A stretch of DNA of 64,000 nucleotides, taken from NCBI RefSeq assembly GCF_039693965.1, contig NZ_CP155576.1, forward strand, positions 2,418,001-2,482,000, read 5' to 3'. Source of the DNA: Moraxella sp. K1664. Lineage in GTDB: Bacteria > Pseudomonadota > Gammaproteobacteria > Pseudomonadales > Moraxellaceae. The position numbers and the translations under genes are program-made. Numbering within the stretch: the stretch's first letter is position 1; each line of letters opens with the position of its first letter. Below are positions 52,701 through 62,500 of this stretch, piece by piece. Under the pieces are notes generated by a model. That model ran no database searches, had not been told where the DNA came from, and saw nothing but the letters and a program-made list of their open reading frames with translations.

Positions 52701-53750
52701 GAAAGCGTGTATCACAGCTTAATTATTGATGATTATAAACCTTTTACAGGCATTTGTCTGGCGGATACTTTTGCCATGTATGAAAATGATTTGGTCAGTC
52801 ATAGCAATAACAGCGAACGCCAAAAACGACAAAAAGAACTGGATATTACCGTGATTATGGGAAATCCGCCTTATTCTGTTGGTAAAAAAAGTGCCAATGA
52901 TAGTATTGAAAATATGAAATATCCAGTATTAGATAGTCGTATTGAAAAAACTTATGTTAACTTATCAAGCTCTGGATTAAAAAGAAATATGTACGACCCG
53001 TACACTCGTGCTATTCGCTGGGCAAGTGATAGAATTAGTGAAAAAGGAATTATTGGATTTATTACCAATTCTGGATTTATTGACTCCAAATCTGCCGATG
53101 GATTAAGACAATGTTTATCCAATGAATTTAGCTCATTATATGTTTTTAATTTGCGTGGCGATATTCGTGCAAAAACAGGAGATATTGCCAAAAAAGAAGG
53201 GCAAAATATTTTTAATATCATAACAGGTGTTGCTATTTCTATATTGGTTAAAAATCCAAATTCAAAAAATCAAGGGAAAATTAATTATTATGATATTGGA
53301 GATTACTTAAATCGCAAAGAAAAGTTAGAGATTATTGAAAATCTTGGTTCAATAAAGAATATCAAATGGGAAAATATTATCCCAAATACTTATCAAGATT
53401 GGATAAATCAGCGTAATGAGAATAGCAATTTTGAAAGATATATATCAGTCCACAATGACACTGGTATATTCTCATTATCATCATCAGGTGTTGTAACAAA
53501 TAGGGATATTTGGGTGTGCAACTGCTCACAAACACAATTACATATCAACATTAAATCAATGATAGATTTTTACAATTCTGAACTAGAAAAATATCAAAAA
53601 TCAGATAAAACGATTGATGTGTCAAATTTTATTGATTTAAATCCACAAAAAATCAGTTGGAGCAGAGCCTTAAAAAATCATCTATCAAAAGACAGAAAAG
53701 CAACCTTTGATAGCAAAAAGATCAGAAGTATTTTATACAGACCTTTTTAA
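49734..53750 (+). CDS. type ISP-like restriction-modification protein, repeat-controlled, frameshifted
   Basis: A single-chain enzyme combining nuclease, helicase/translocase and methyltransferase. After [12 protein letters not shown]... (from a tetranucleotide tract) come an Mrr-like nuclease ([20 protein letters not shown], about 84-107), a superfamily 2 helicase (Walker [14 protein letters not shown] about 219, DEAH in [12 protein letters not shown] about 349, [12 protein letters not shown]), a coupler, and an N6-adenine methyltransferase with motif [14 protein letters not shown] (about 941) and motif IV NPPY (about 1043). The target-recognition part follows. The frame stops at 53750 because of one extra T in TTTTT; the C-terminal 300 residues are in the next frame. 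TAGGAC precedes the start. Confidence 0.88.
49737..49812 (+). repeat. 19 tetranucleotide repeats at the start of the RM gene
   Basis: Nineteen perfect tandem copies of ACCA (equivalently CAAC or AACC), beginning directly after the ATG at 49734. Four is not a multiple of three, so gain or loss of one unit throws the whole gene out of frame. With 19 units the frame is open. The tract is of the same sequence class as the CAAC tracts of Moraxella mod genes. Confidence 0.97.
53744..53748 (+). other. frameshift site (T5) in the RM gene
   Basis: Reading CCT-TTT-TAA ends the first frame. Dropping one T gives CCT-TTT-AAA-CAA and restores [13 protein letters not shown], the sequence expected at this point in type ISP enzymes. 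The simplest reading is a one-base insertion. Confidence 0.75.
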
Positions 53751-54651
53751 ACAAAAAATTTATTTTGATAAAATGCTCAATGAAATGCGATCCAATTTAC
53801 CTAAAATTCTTCCAACTGAAAAACACAATAATCTTATAATTTTTATAAAACACAGATGGAAAAAGGAAGGTTTTTTGTCTATTATCTCAGATAAAATAAT
53901 GGAAAACCAAGCAGACGGTGGTGGTATTTTATTACCGCTTTATATCTATGAATCCAATAACGATGGTAATTATACTCAAAAATCCGCCATTAGTGATGAA
54001 GCCTTAGCTCATTTTAAAGAATTTTATAATGGTGCAGAAATTAGTAAAGAATGTATCTTTTATTATATTTATGGATTACTCCATAGCACCGATTACCGTG
54101 AACGCTATGCCGATAATTTATCCAAACAATTACCACGCATTCCACGAGTCAAATCGGTAGATGACTTTTTGGCTTTTAGACAAGCGGGAAAAGAGTTGGC
54201 AAATTTACATCTAAATTATGAAAGCGTAGCAATGTATGACGGTGTAAAATTAGATGGTGGTATTAGTATTCACAATGATAAAATTATTGGTGGTAAAGAC
54301 GATGATTTTTATGTGAGCAAAATGAAATTTGGCAAGCGTAAAAATACTGATACAGGCAAAAATGAAGACGATAAAACAGTGATTATTTATAATGATAATT
54401 TTACTGTAAGTAATATTCCATTACAAGCCTATGATTATATCGTCAATGGCAAATCGGCAATAGAATGGGTAATGGAACGCCAGTCCATTAAAACCGATAA
54501 AAACAGTGGTATCACCAATAATGCCAATGATTGGGCAATAGAGACGATGAATAATGCTCGCTATCCCTTAGAATTATTACTGCGTGTCATAACGGTAAGT
54601 ATTGAGAGTATAAATATCGTGAATAATTTGCCCGGTCTTGTGATTGAGTAA
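53749..54651 (+). pseudogene. C-terminal part of the type ISP-like RM gene, out of frame
   Basis: About 300 residues continuing from the T5 frameshift: [20 protein letters not shown], then LLPLYIYESNNDGNYTQKS and HSTDYRERYADNLSKQLPRI, both typical of the C-terminal region of helicase-methyltransferase restriction enzymes, and a last segment IEWVMERQSIKTDKNSGITN. This would be part of the target-recognition and C-terminal domain. Alone it has no catalytic motifs. It ends at a bidirectional terminator. Together with the upstream frame the enzyme would have about 1,640 residues. Confidence 0.8.
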
Positions 54652-54656
54652 CATCA

Positions 54657-54690
54657 TAAAAAGCGGATAAAATCTTTATCCGCTTTTATA
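54657..54690. terminator. bidirectional terminator
   Basis: AAAAAGCGGATAAA pairs with TTTATCCGCTTTT around a 3-base loop, with A/T runs on both sides. It lies between the converging RM gene and trmA and can serve both. Confidence 0.8.
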
Positions 54691-54701
54691 CTTTTTGAGC
54701 T

Positions 54702-55835
54702 TTATTTTTTACTAAGCCAAACCCCACTTTCAATATGATGGGTATAGGGAAATTGGTCAAATAAGGCAAAGCGTTTTATTTCGTGGGTATGATTTAAACA
54801 TTGTAAGTTTTCAAATAAAGTATCAGGATTGCACGAGATATAAATGATATTATCAAAAGTTGCCAAAATCTTTAAGGTTTCATCATCAATCCCTGCTCGT
54901 GGCGGGTCGACAAAAACGGTATTAAAGTCATAAGATTTAATATCAATATCACTCTCGGCAAGTCGTCTAAATTCACGCTCACCATTATGGGCTTGGCTAA
55001 ATTCTTGGGCGGATAGGCGAGCAATCGCGATATTAGAGATATTATTATAATCAATCGCCCATTTGGCAGAATTGACCGATGATTTTGCCATTTCGGTTGC
55101 TAGAACTTTATTAAAATATCTAGATAACGGCAAAGTAAAATTACCATTACCACAATATAATTCCAACAAATCATTTTTATCATGTTGGCTAATATTATCC
55201 GCCACATCACAGGCAAAGTTTAGCATATGACGACATACATGAGCATTGGGCTGGCTAAATCCGCCTTCTATTTGTTGATAATAAAAATCTTGGGGTTGTC
55301 CTTTAATATCCACACTCATTTTTTCAATGACAAAATCATCGCTTAATACCAACTTTTGTCCACGACTTCGCCCAATGAGTTTGATATTTAATTTATCCGC
55401 CAATGAATTTGCCAATGCTTGCCAGTTTTCATCTAACTTTTTATGATAAATGAGCGTAACGAGCATTTGCCCATGCAAGGTATTTAAAAAATCAATTTGA
55501 AATAATTTATCTTTTAATAGACTATGTTGTTTTAATTCATTTAATAAAACAGGCATTAGCTCGTTAATAGCACGACTGGCAATGGCAAAATCGTTAATCT
55601 CAATCACCTTTTTTGATTTACCGTCTCGCTCAAACATCGCATAAAACATATCGTCCGCCCCGTCTCGCTCGGTATGCCAAATTCTAAATTCGGCACGCTG
55701 GCGAAAATGACTCATCGGCGATTCATAGACTTCTAGGGCAGGCGGATTAAAGGGGGTGAATTGGGTGTCAATGCGGTCAATCTTGGCGGATAATTGGGCG
55801 TGGTACTCATCGTGCGTAAAGGCGGTGTGTGTCAT
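54702..55835 (-). CDS. trmA: tRNA (uracil-54-C5)-methyltransferase
   Basis: TrmA makes ribothymidine at position 54 of tRNA with S-adenosylmethionine. The 377-residue protein has the family's [18 protein letters not shown] segment, SAM-binding [36 protein letters not shown] and the catalytic cysteine in [15 protein letters not shown]. No TRAM domain and no FeS cysteines, which separates it from RlmD. Length is close to E. coli TrmA (366). Confidence 0.94.
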   Translation of the reverse strand: MTHTAFTHDEYHAQLSAKIDRIDTQFTPFNPPALEVYESPMSHFRQRAEFRIWHTERDGADDMFYAMFERDGKSKKVIEINDFAIASRAINELMPVLLNELKQHSLLKDKLFQIDFLNTLHGQMLVTLIYHKKLDENWQALANSLADKLNIKLIGRSRGQKLVLSDDFVIEKMSVDIKGQPQDFYYQQIEGGFSQPNAHVCRHMLNFACDVADNISQHDKNDLLELYCGNGNFTLPLSRYFNKVLATEMAKSSVNSAKWAIDYNNISNIAIARLSAQEFSQAHNGEREFRRLAESDIDIKSYDFNTVFVDPPRAGIDDETLKILATFDNIIYISCNPDTLFENLQCLNHTHEIKRFALFDQFPYTHHIESGVWLSKK

Positions 55836-55939
55836 GGCGGTATCATTACAAATAAAACCGCCATTTTATAAAAATATTCGCCAAAAAGCAAATGGCACGC
55901 TATAATGGTGCTTTTGTTAATCACACTCTATTTATCCAA

Positions 55940-56458
55940 ATGACCGTCAAAAAAATCCTGCTTATCGGTGCCGAATGCACTGGCAAATCCACGCTCGCCC
56001 ACGCCCTAGCGGACAAATACCACACCACTTACACGCCCGAATACCTGCGGACTTATCTAGAACAAAAGCCAACAGGTTATGTCTGCACTTTTGATGATTT
56101 AACACCCATCGCACAAGGGCAAATGGACAGCGAAAAGCGTGCGGTTGCTACCGCCCATCGCTATTGTTTTATAGATGCGTCATTATTGCTACTGCATATT
56201 TATAGTCAGTATTATTTTAATAAAACGCCTGATATTATTTTAAAGCATTTAAATAATCAATATGATTTAATTTTAGTAACCGATGAAATTGGCATTACAT
56301 GGATAGATGATGGCATGAGAGATTTACCCAATGGGCGTGAACAAATGCGACAAACGATTATTAAAGAATTAGAAAACCGCCAATTACATTATCACACCAT
56401 TTCGGGTAATTTGGAGAATAGAATAAAACAAGTTAGGGAATTATTAAAAGGTCTTTAA
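55940..56458 (+). CDS. NadR-like AAA kinase
   Basis: A 172-residue P-loop protein resembling the ribosylnicotinamide kinase domain of NadR, without NadR's adenylyltransferase and regulatory domains. It shows Walker A LLIGAECTGKSTLAHAL, TPEYLRTYLEQ, and the late DDGMRDLPNGREQMRQTI motif typical of this group. Substrate binding as in NadR (nicotinamide riboside) is likely but not certain. The start at MTVKKILLIG is chosen because the P-loop begins directly after it. Confidence 0.85.
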   Translation: MTVKKILLIGAECTGKSTLAHALADKYHTTYTPEYLRTYLEQKPTGYVCTFDDLTPIAQGQMDSEKRAVATAHRYCFIDASLLLLHIYSQYYFNKTPDIILKHLNNQYDLILVTDEIGITWIDDGMRDLPNGREQMRQTIIKELENRQLHYHTISGNLENRIKQVRELLKGL

Positions 56459-56479
56459 TTTTATAAATTTAATAACAAT

Positions 56480-56511
56480 AAAAAGAGCGAAAATAATCCG
56501 CTCTTTTTATT
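56480..56511 (+). terminator. terminator after the NadR-like gene
   Basis: AAAAAGAGCG pairs with CGCTCTTTTT around a 9-base AT loop and is followed by ATTATAAAT. It lies 21 bases after the stop. Confidence 0.8.
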
Positions 56512-56556
56512 ATAAATAATTAATTTATTATTGTTAATTAACCCTTTGGATAGATT

Positions 56557-56585
56557 TGTAGCGGTAAATTGCAATTTTCCCTATG
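56557..56585. repeat. diverged copy of the window-edge palindrome
   Basis: TGTAGCGGTAAATTGCAATT followed by TTCCCTATG corresponds, with a few changes, to the palindrome at 1-25. It lies between the NadR-like and KAS III genes. Confidence 0.4.
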
Positions 56586-56643
56586 TCATGGCATTGACTT
56601 TTGGGCGAATAAATTACCCCCACACGTTCATATCACAAATTTA

Positions 56644-57789
56644 TCACACCTTCTTAACAATCACCGAACCAATCGAATACCCTGCCCCGAATGAGCAAAT
56701 CACCGCCAAATCACCGCTGGCAATGCCATCTTGACAACGATGAAAGGCAATCATCGGACTTGCCGAACTGGTATTACCAAACTCATCAATGACAATCGGA
56801 GCAATGGATTTATCCGCATCTTTACCCATAACAGTGCGTAAAATCAGGTCAATCATGTTAATGTTGGCTTGGTGTAGCCACAGTTTTTTGACTTTGTCGG
56901 TGCTGATATTATTTTCTGCCAAATGCGTGCTGATGATTTCAGACACTTTGGGGCAAACTTCACGGAATACTTTACGCCCTTCTTGTAAGAATAATTTGTC
57001 CGTAACAGGCTCGTCTAGGTCAGGATACATGGACGTTTTGGCGTGCAAAAATTCACTTCTGTCCATAAAGCCAAATTCATTTTTGATGTTGGTTGAAAAC
57101 TGCGTCCACAGCTTGCTATCTAGCACTTCATAGCCTTTTGGCGTGTCGGTCTCTTCGATAATAGTCGCCGCCGCCACGTCCCCAAAGATAAAGTGGCTAT
57201 CACGGTTACGCCAGTTTAGATGAGCGGACGTAATCTCGACATTGACCACGGCAATGCGTTTGGCAAGCCCTGCCTTGATAAAACCGACCGCTTGGGCGAT
57301 ACCAAAAGTTGCTGCACTACACGCCACGTTAGTATCAAAGGCAAATCCGCCCACCATACCCACCGCCTGCTGAATCTCAATGGCAATGGCAGGATAGACA
57401 CGCTGAAAGTTGGAGCAAGCACAGATAATGCCGTCCAAATCTTTGCCTTCCAAGCCTGCATTAGCTAAGGCTTGATTGAGTGCGTCCGTTCCCATCTCTG
57501 CCATGATAGACAGCTCTTCGCCAAGTTTACGGGCAGGGAAAATCGGTGCCATGATATTTGGGTCTAAAATGCCTTTTTTATCAATGACATAGCGAGACTT
57601 GATGCCTGACGCCTTTTCGATAAATTCTGCGGTAGAATGCTGTAAAGCGACCTTTTCGCCAGATTCAATGGCTTGGGCGTGGGCTTCATTATAATTGTCC
57701 ACATAAGTATTAAATGCCGTTACCAACTCTTCATTGGTGATTTTGTCTTTGGGAATGTGTAGCCCTGTGGCGGTAATGCAGATGGTCAT
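56644..57789 (-). CDS. beta-ketoacyl-ACP synthase III family protein
   Basis: A 381-residue thiolase-fold condensing enzyme. From MTICITATGLHIPKDKITNE it shows the catalytic cysteine in NVACSAATFGIAQAVG, the histidine in LWLHQANINMID and the asparagine in DEFGNTSSAS, the Cys-His-Asn triad of KAS III. It is about 60 residues longer than E. coli FabH and resembles the long FabH-like proteins of Pseudomonas and Acinetobacter that can prime fatty acid synthesis from acyl-CoA. It is monocistronic, so it is not in a fab cluster; I do not assign fabH. Confidence 0.88.
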   Translation of the reverse strand: MTICITATGLHIPKDKITNEELVTAFNTYVDNYNEAHAQAIESGEKVALQHSTAEFIEKASGIKSRYVIDKKGILDPNIMAPIFPARKLGEELSIMAEMGTDALNQALANAGLEGKDLDGIICACSNFQRVYPAIAIEIQQAVGMVGGFAFDTNVACSAATFGIAQAVGFIKAGLAKRIAVVNVEITSAHLNWRNRDSHFIFGDVAAATIIEETDTPKGYEVLDSKLWTQFSTNIKNEFGFMDRSEFLHAKTSMYPDLDEPVTDKLFLQEGRKVFREVCPKVSEIISTHLAENNISTDKVKKLWLHQANINMIDLILRTVMGKDADKSIAPIVIDEFGNTSSASPMIAFHRCQDGIASGDLAVICSFGAGYSIGSVIVKKV

Positions 57790-57928
57790 GGATACTCCAT
57801 TTTTGTTTTGAAAAATTTGGTTACAGTTTAGCACACTTTTACCCAAAAAAATAGCATACATTTGTAAGCTATTTGTCATTGTTGCTTATCGGTATTGTTA
57901 AGATGGTGGGATTTTTCATGGTAAAATA

Positions 57929-57941
57929 ATAAGGGCAAATC
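57929..57941. terminator. left arm of a terminator palindrome split by IS3
   Basis: ATAAGGGCAAA followed by TC, directly before the IS element. Its complement TTTGCCCTTAT stands at 59492-59502 after TCTTC. Without the element the two would form an 11-bp hairpin with a 5-base loop and A/T tails on both sides, a likely terminator for the surface protein gene on the minus strand. Confidence 0.6.
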
Positions 57942-57980
57942 TGAACCGCACCCCAAAAGTTAGACACACTAACCTTTGGG

Positions 57981-58526
57981 GTGCTTTTTATGGCAAAATA
58001 CACAACCGACTTTAAACTGTCTGTGATTGGGTATTATCTTAATCATCATGGCTACAAACAAACCGCCAAACACTTTAATCTAAACCACACAACCGTAGAG
58101 CTATGGGTTAAACTCTATCAAGCACATGGCATTGATGGCATAAAAAGACGACACACAAAGGCTGTCTATGACACAGATTTTAAGCTTAATGCCGTTCAAG
58201 CCATACAACAGGGCAAATCGCTTACACAACTTGCCATAGAGCTTAATCTGCCACAACCTTCTTTACTGTCAACTTGGTTAAAGTCCTACCAAGCCTTTGG
58301 TATAATGGGACTAATACCCAAACCCAAAGGCAAAAAAGCAATGTCAAACAAACACAACGCTAATAAAACCAAATCAACTTGGAAAACCAAACAAGACCAC
58401 GAAAAAAGTGTGGATGATTTGCTTGATGAACTTGCCTATCTTAGAGCAGAGAATGACTATCTAAAAAAGCTAGATGCCTTAATTCGTCAAAAGGAACAAT
58501 CAGTACAAACAAAGAACAAGTCCTGA
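57981..58526 (+). CDS. IS3-family transposase OrfA
   Basis: The 181-residue DNA-binding product of the IS. It has two helix-turn-helix modules (YKQTAKHFNLNHTTVELWVK and SLTQLAIELNLPQPSLLSTW) of the IS150 type, a basic linker and a C-terminal leucine-zipper-like helix DDLLDELAYLRAENDYLKKL. The zero-frame codons A-AAA-AAG at 58463-58469 allow a -1 shift into orfB. Confidence 0.92.
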   Translation: MLFMAKYTTDFKLSVIGYYLNHHGYKQTAKHFNLNHTTVELWVKLYQAHGIDGIKRRHTKAVYDTDFKLNAVQAIQQGKSLTQLAIELNLPQPSLLSTWLKSYQAFGIMGLIPKPKGKKAMSNKHNANKTKSTWKTKQDHEKSVDDLLDELAYLRAENDYLKKLDALIRQKEQSVQTKNKS

Positions 58527-59449
58527 TCATCCAAGAATTAAGGCATAAGCACAAACTTGCTGACTTATTGGCAGTGTCAAACTTGCCAAGAAGTGTGTTT
58601 TATTACCACATTCGTCAAAGTACAAAGCCTGACAAAGACCTTGACTTAAAAGAACACATTAACCACATCTACCACCAACACAAGGGCAGGTATGGTTATC
58701 GTAGAATCACATCAGAGCTTAACAATCAGCTTGCCCAAAAAGGCATGGTCATTAATCATAAACGAGTGCAACGACTGATGGCTAAACTTGGACTCAAAGC
58801 ATTGGTTCGTCGTCAACGTAAGTTTAATACTTACAAAGGCACAATGGGCAAAGATACCATTCAGGACAATATACTCAAAAGAGACTTTAAAGCAGACAAA
58901 CCCAATCAAAAGTGGGCAACAGACATCACAGAGTTTAAAGTACAAGACAAGGCAAATGATGGCAGTGTCATTCAAAGAAAACTCTACCTATCGCCCATCA
59001 TCGACTTGTTTAATGGTGAGATTGTCAGTTATACGATGAAGGACAGACCAACGTATGAGTTGGTCAAAGAGATGTTAAATGATGCCCTATCCAAGCTAAG
59101 CCAAGAAAAGATGGATGACAAACCCATCATTCATTCAGACCAAGGCTGGCACTATCAAATGCACCAGTATCAACAAACCCTAAAAGAACAAGGCTTAACC
59201 CAAAGCATGTCAAGAAAAGGCAATTGTTTGGATAATGCTGTGATAGAGAGCTTCTTTGGTACGCTAAAACAAGAGATATTTTATGAGACAACCACATTTA
59301 CATCAACAGATGAACTTAAACAAGTGATTGATGAGTACATACACTACTACAATCATGATAGAATAAAGAGCAAATTAAAAGGACTAAGTCCTGTTAAGTA
59401 CAGAAACTTAGTCCAATTAGGGTTAATACAACCACTTGCAACAACCTAA
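58469..59449 (+). CDS. IS3-family transposase OrfB (made as OrfAB by frameshift)
   Basis: The catalytic half. The frame is open from the A6G slip at 58469; a separate product could start at 58568 (MAVSNLPRSVFYYH, a TTG start). An HTH_21 segment (HKGRYGYRRITSEL) precedes the rve integrase core with the DDE triad: D in KWATDITEF, D in IHSDQGWHYQ and E in IESFFGTLKQE. The last 30 residues with INEYIHYYNHDR-like YIHYYNHDRIKSKLKG are standard for IS3. Confidence 0.92.
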   Translation, partial: ARCLNSSKGTISTNKEQVLIIQELRHKHKLADLLAVSNLPRSVFYYHIRQSTKPDKDLDLKEHINHIYHQHKGRYGYRRITSELNNQLAQKGMVINHKRVQRLMAKLGLKALVRRQRKFNTYKGTMGKDTIQDNILKRDFKADKPNQKWATDITEFKVQDKANDGSVIQRKLYLSPIIDLFNGEIVSYTMKDRPTYELVKEMLNDALSKLSQEKMDDKPIIHSDQGWHYQMHQYQQTLKEQGLTQSMSRKGNCLDNAVIESFFGTLKQEIFYETTTFTSTDELKQVIDEYIHYYNHDRIKSKLKGLSPVKYRNLVQLGLIQPLATT

Positions 59450-59486
59450 CCTTTAATCTTATGTCTAAGATTTGGGGGTCGGTTCA

Positions 59487-59502
59487 TCTTCTTTGCCCTT
59501 AT
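59487..59502. terminator. right arm of the terminator palindrome split by IS3
   Basis: TCTTC then TTTGCCCTTAT, complementary to ATAAGGGCAAA at 57929-57939. See the left arm. Confidence 0.6.
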
Positions 59503-59522
59503 AAAAAACCGCCCATCAAACC

Positions 59523-62500
59523 TTATAAAATAAAGTTATCAAGCTTAACTTCAAACACCCCTTCCACCTTGGCAAAATCAATGGCATCTGCACCACCTTC
59601 GCCATCGGCGTCATAGGATAGGACTTTGGTGTCTTTGTTGTAAGTGATACGCTCGGTTAGGGTGCTTGCGTCCACATCAAAGACCGCTTTGTCAAGTTTG
59701 ATTTTGTCGCCCGTCTCAAAGTCGGTAATGGTATCCATCGTGCCATTTAGCAGGGTACTAAACACAAAAATATCATCGCCATCGCCCCCTGTCAAAATGT
59801 CCGCCCCCAAACCGCCAATTAAGGTATCGTTCCCTGCCTTGCCAATTAGGGTATTGCCCATGTTGTTGGCGGTCAGTACGTTGTCAAGCTCGTTGCCTGT
59901 GGCGGTTTTGGCGGTAATACCAATCAAAGTCAGGTTTTCAAGCTCCTGCCCATTTAGGTCAAAATCAACATGACTAAACACGCTGTCCACCCCTTCGCCT
60001 GCAAGCTCGGTAATGCTATCGCCTGTGCTGTCGATGATGTAAGTGTCGTCCCCGACCCCGCCGATGAGCGTATCATTGCCAAGCCCGCCATCTAGCACAT
60101 CATTGCCAAGCCCGCCACGAATGGTATCGCCCCCTGCTCCGCCAAAGATGTGATTGTCCGCATCGTTGCCTGTCAATGTGTCGGCATATTCCGAGCCAAT
60201 CAAATTCTCAATCTGTGTGCCATAGCCAATAAAAGCCTGACCTTGGGTGTAGTTGTTAAATTCTTTGGTCTTGTCGGTCTTTTTGAGGCCATAGACAATC
60301 GTATCGTTTGCCCCAAGCCCAAAATAATCTGCTATGGTAAAGCTTTTTTTGCCAGCAATGGCAAAATTGCGATGCAATTTATCGCCCACATAAATCCACG
60401 AACCAGGAGTAAGATTAACATTCACGCCTTGGGTTTCTTTGGATGCATCAAAGGTGTCCACACCATCACCATCCCAAATATAACGGTCACCATCACTTAG
60501 TACGGTGTTATAATTTTTAAAGGTATAGACATCATCACCTGAGCGTGCATTTCTATTAACCCCAAATTGGCGGTGAATGTGTGCCAAATCATACATTCTA
60601 AGACCACCCAAATTTATGTGCATATTATGGTTCATAGAGACATTATAAGACATCACCGAAAATTCCAAACCATCCTCTGGCAGATAGTCGCCCTTAAAGT
60701 TATCATGAGTGTGTCTCATATTAAGCGTATGTCCAATCTCATGCAAGGCAATATAATAATTAAAGGGGTTGTGTTCACTTTGGACATCAGTATAACGATT
60801 TGACCACCAAATATTGCCACTGTGATAGGCAAATGCTGAACTGTTGGCATAATTGCCTGCTAAATCAGCCGAAAACAGATTGGTATTGGCTTCAAAAGCA
60901 TCATCCACTTCCATAAATTCAACATTGGCGTATTTGGCATACTCACCATACGCCTTACGGACAATGGCTTTCATGTGCTCATTGTATGCTTTTAGTGTAT
61001 TTACTTTGGCGAAGTTTTCGCCCTGCACTCCGCCATTTTTGCTTTTTAATTTTTCAAAATCCTCTGGTGTGGCAAAATGGTATTTAATTACAGGTTTTTC
61101 GCTATTATCATAACCACCCACATCAATACCAAATGCCTTTGAATTCATGCCATTAGTGCTTAGATAACGAACAAAATAAGGCATCTCAAAATTTGGGTCG
61201 GTGTGGTCAGTACTGGCAGGTTCTGTGATTGGTGGTTTTTTTATGGTAAAATTTTTTAGGGCACGCTTGGTATTAATAAAGCGTTCGGTATCTTGCACCG
61301 TAATGGCATTACCTGCTAGGTCTTGTGTGGTCAAACTTGCAACGACAAGATTATCATCATCTTTGTCCAAATCTGAGGTTTTTACCATCGTCTTAAAGCC
61401 TTTGTCCATTCCTACAACGGCTGTATACTTAACTCCTGCCACATCAATACTTACCACATCATTGGGCTTAATATTGCCTGACACCACGCCACTAATCATA
61501 GACATCGGCTCGCCAGATATCGCTACACGATAATCACCATCTGCATTTTTGCTCAAATAAGGACTATCAATATTCACGCTTTTGACAACATCAGATGGTT
61601 TGGTAAATTGTTTGGTAATTGTCGTGGTGATTTGTTCACCCACCATAAACCGCCCCATGTCAAAATCAGTTAATTGATAGAATCTGGGGTCATAGACAAA
61701 TTCATAATCCAACACCTGTCCATTTAGATGTTGCAATTCATCAAAAGGCACATCAAAGTAAAACCTACCTTCTTTTAGTCCAGAATAATAAGTTTTATCA
61801 CCAATTTTGACGCTCACATGACGTACCGCCAAGTGATTCATGCCCATGCCAAAGTGTCCTGTAAATTCAAATTGTCCGCCAATTCTAACAATTGACTCTT
61901 CTTGGGCAACATTTAGCCCAAAATCGTCATCAATATTGGTAATGTCAATTTTGGCAGCGACATTGGCACTTACCTTGTATGTCAAATCAGCTCTTGCTTT
62001 GGCGTTGTTTTGTCCTGTGGTAGTGGCCCAAATAGTGTAAGTTGGCACATCTTTTAGCACACTTGCCAGTATGGGCAATTTAAATACACCATCGGCATTG
62101 GTGGTTGTCTCAAATTTTTGCCCACCAATGCTTAGAGTAACAGGCTGACCAGGCAGTCTATCCACCCCTGTAACTTTACCTGTAATAACAACCTCACCTG
62201 CAACTTCGCTTTCATTGATGAGGTTGTCGGTGGTGATGGGATCAAGGGTAATTGCTAGCTCCTTGGATTGTACCGTATAGCTAACGGTATCGCTTACGGT
62301 GGCGGTATTACCCACACGATTTTTAATATTAAGGGTAGCGGTCAAAGACTTGGTGCTGTCTTTGGCTAAAATGTCAGCAGGTACGGCAACCAAAAATATG
62401 CCTTGGGCATTTAGTTTGGTAGGGTAGGTGCTATTACCAATACTTATCACCACATCATCTTGACCATTGTAGTCGCCCACTGCACGACCTGTAATGATGA

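Larger units (their letters stand above)
57942..59486 (+). mobile_element. IS3-family insertion sequence (IS150 group)
   Basis: About 1,545 bp with imperfect inverted ends TGAACCGCACCCCAAAAGTT and, on the other strand, TGAACCGACCCCCAAATCTT, both followed by AGACA. It holds two overlapping-phase frames, orfA and orfB, linked by an A6G slippery site. The only repeated flanking bases are TC, shorter than the 3-4 bp common for this family, so the target duplication is unclear. Both frames are intact, so it may be active. Confidence 0.9.

Noticed and set aside
53707-53748. Independent start (MIAKRSEVF...) for the second restriction-gene frame
   Set aside because: These codons overlap the conserved [12 protein letters not shown] sequence of the first frame; the second frame resembles the family only after the T5 tract, so a frameshift explains it better than a separate gene.
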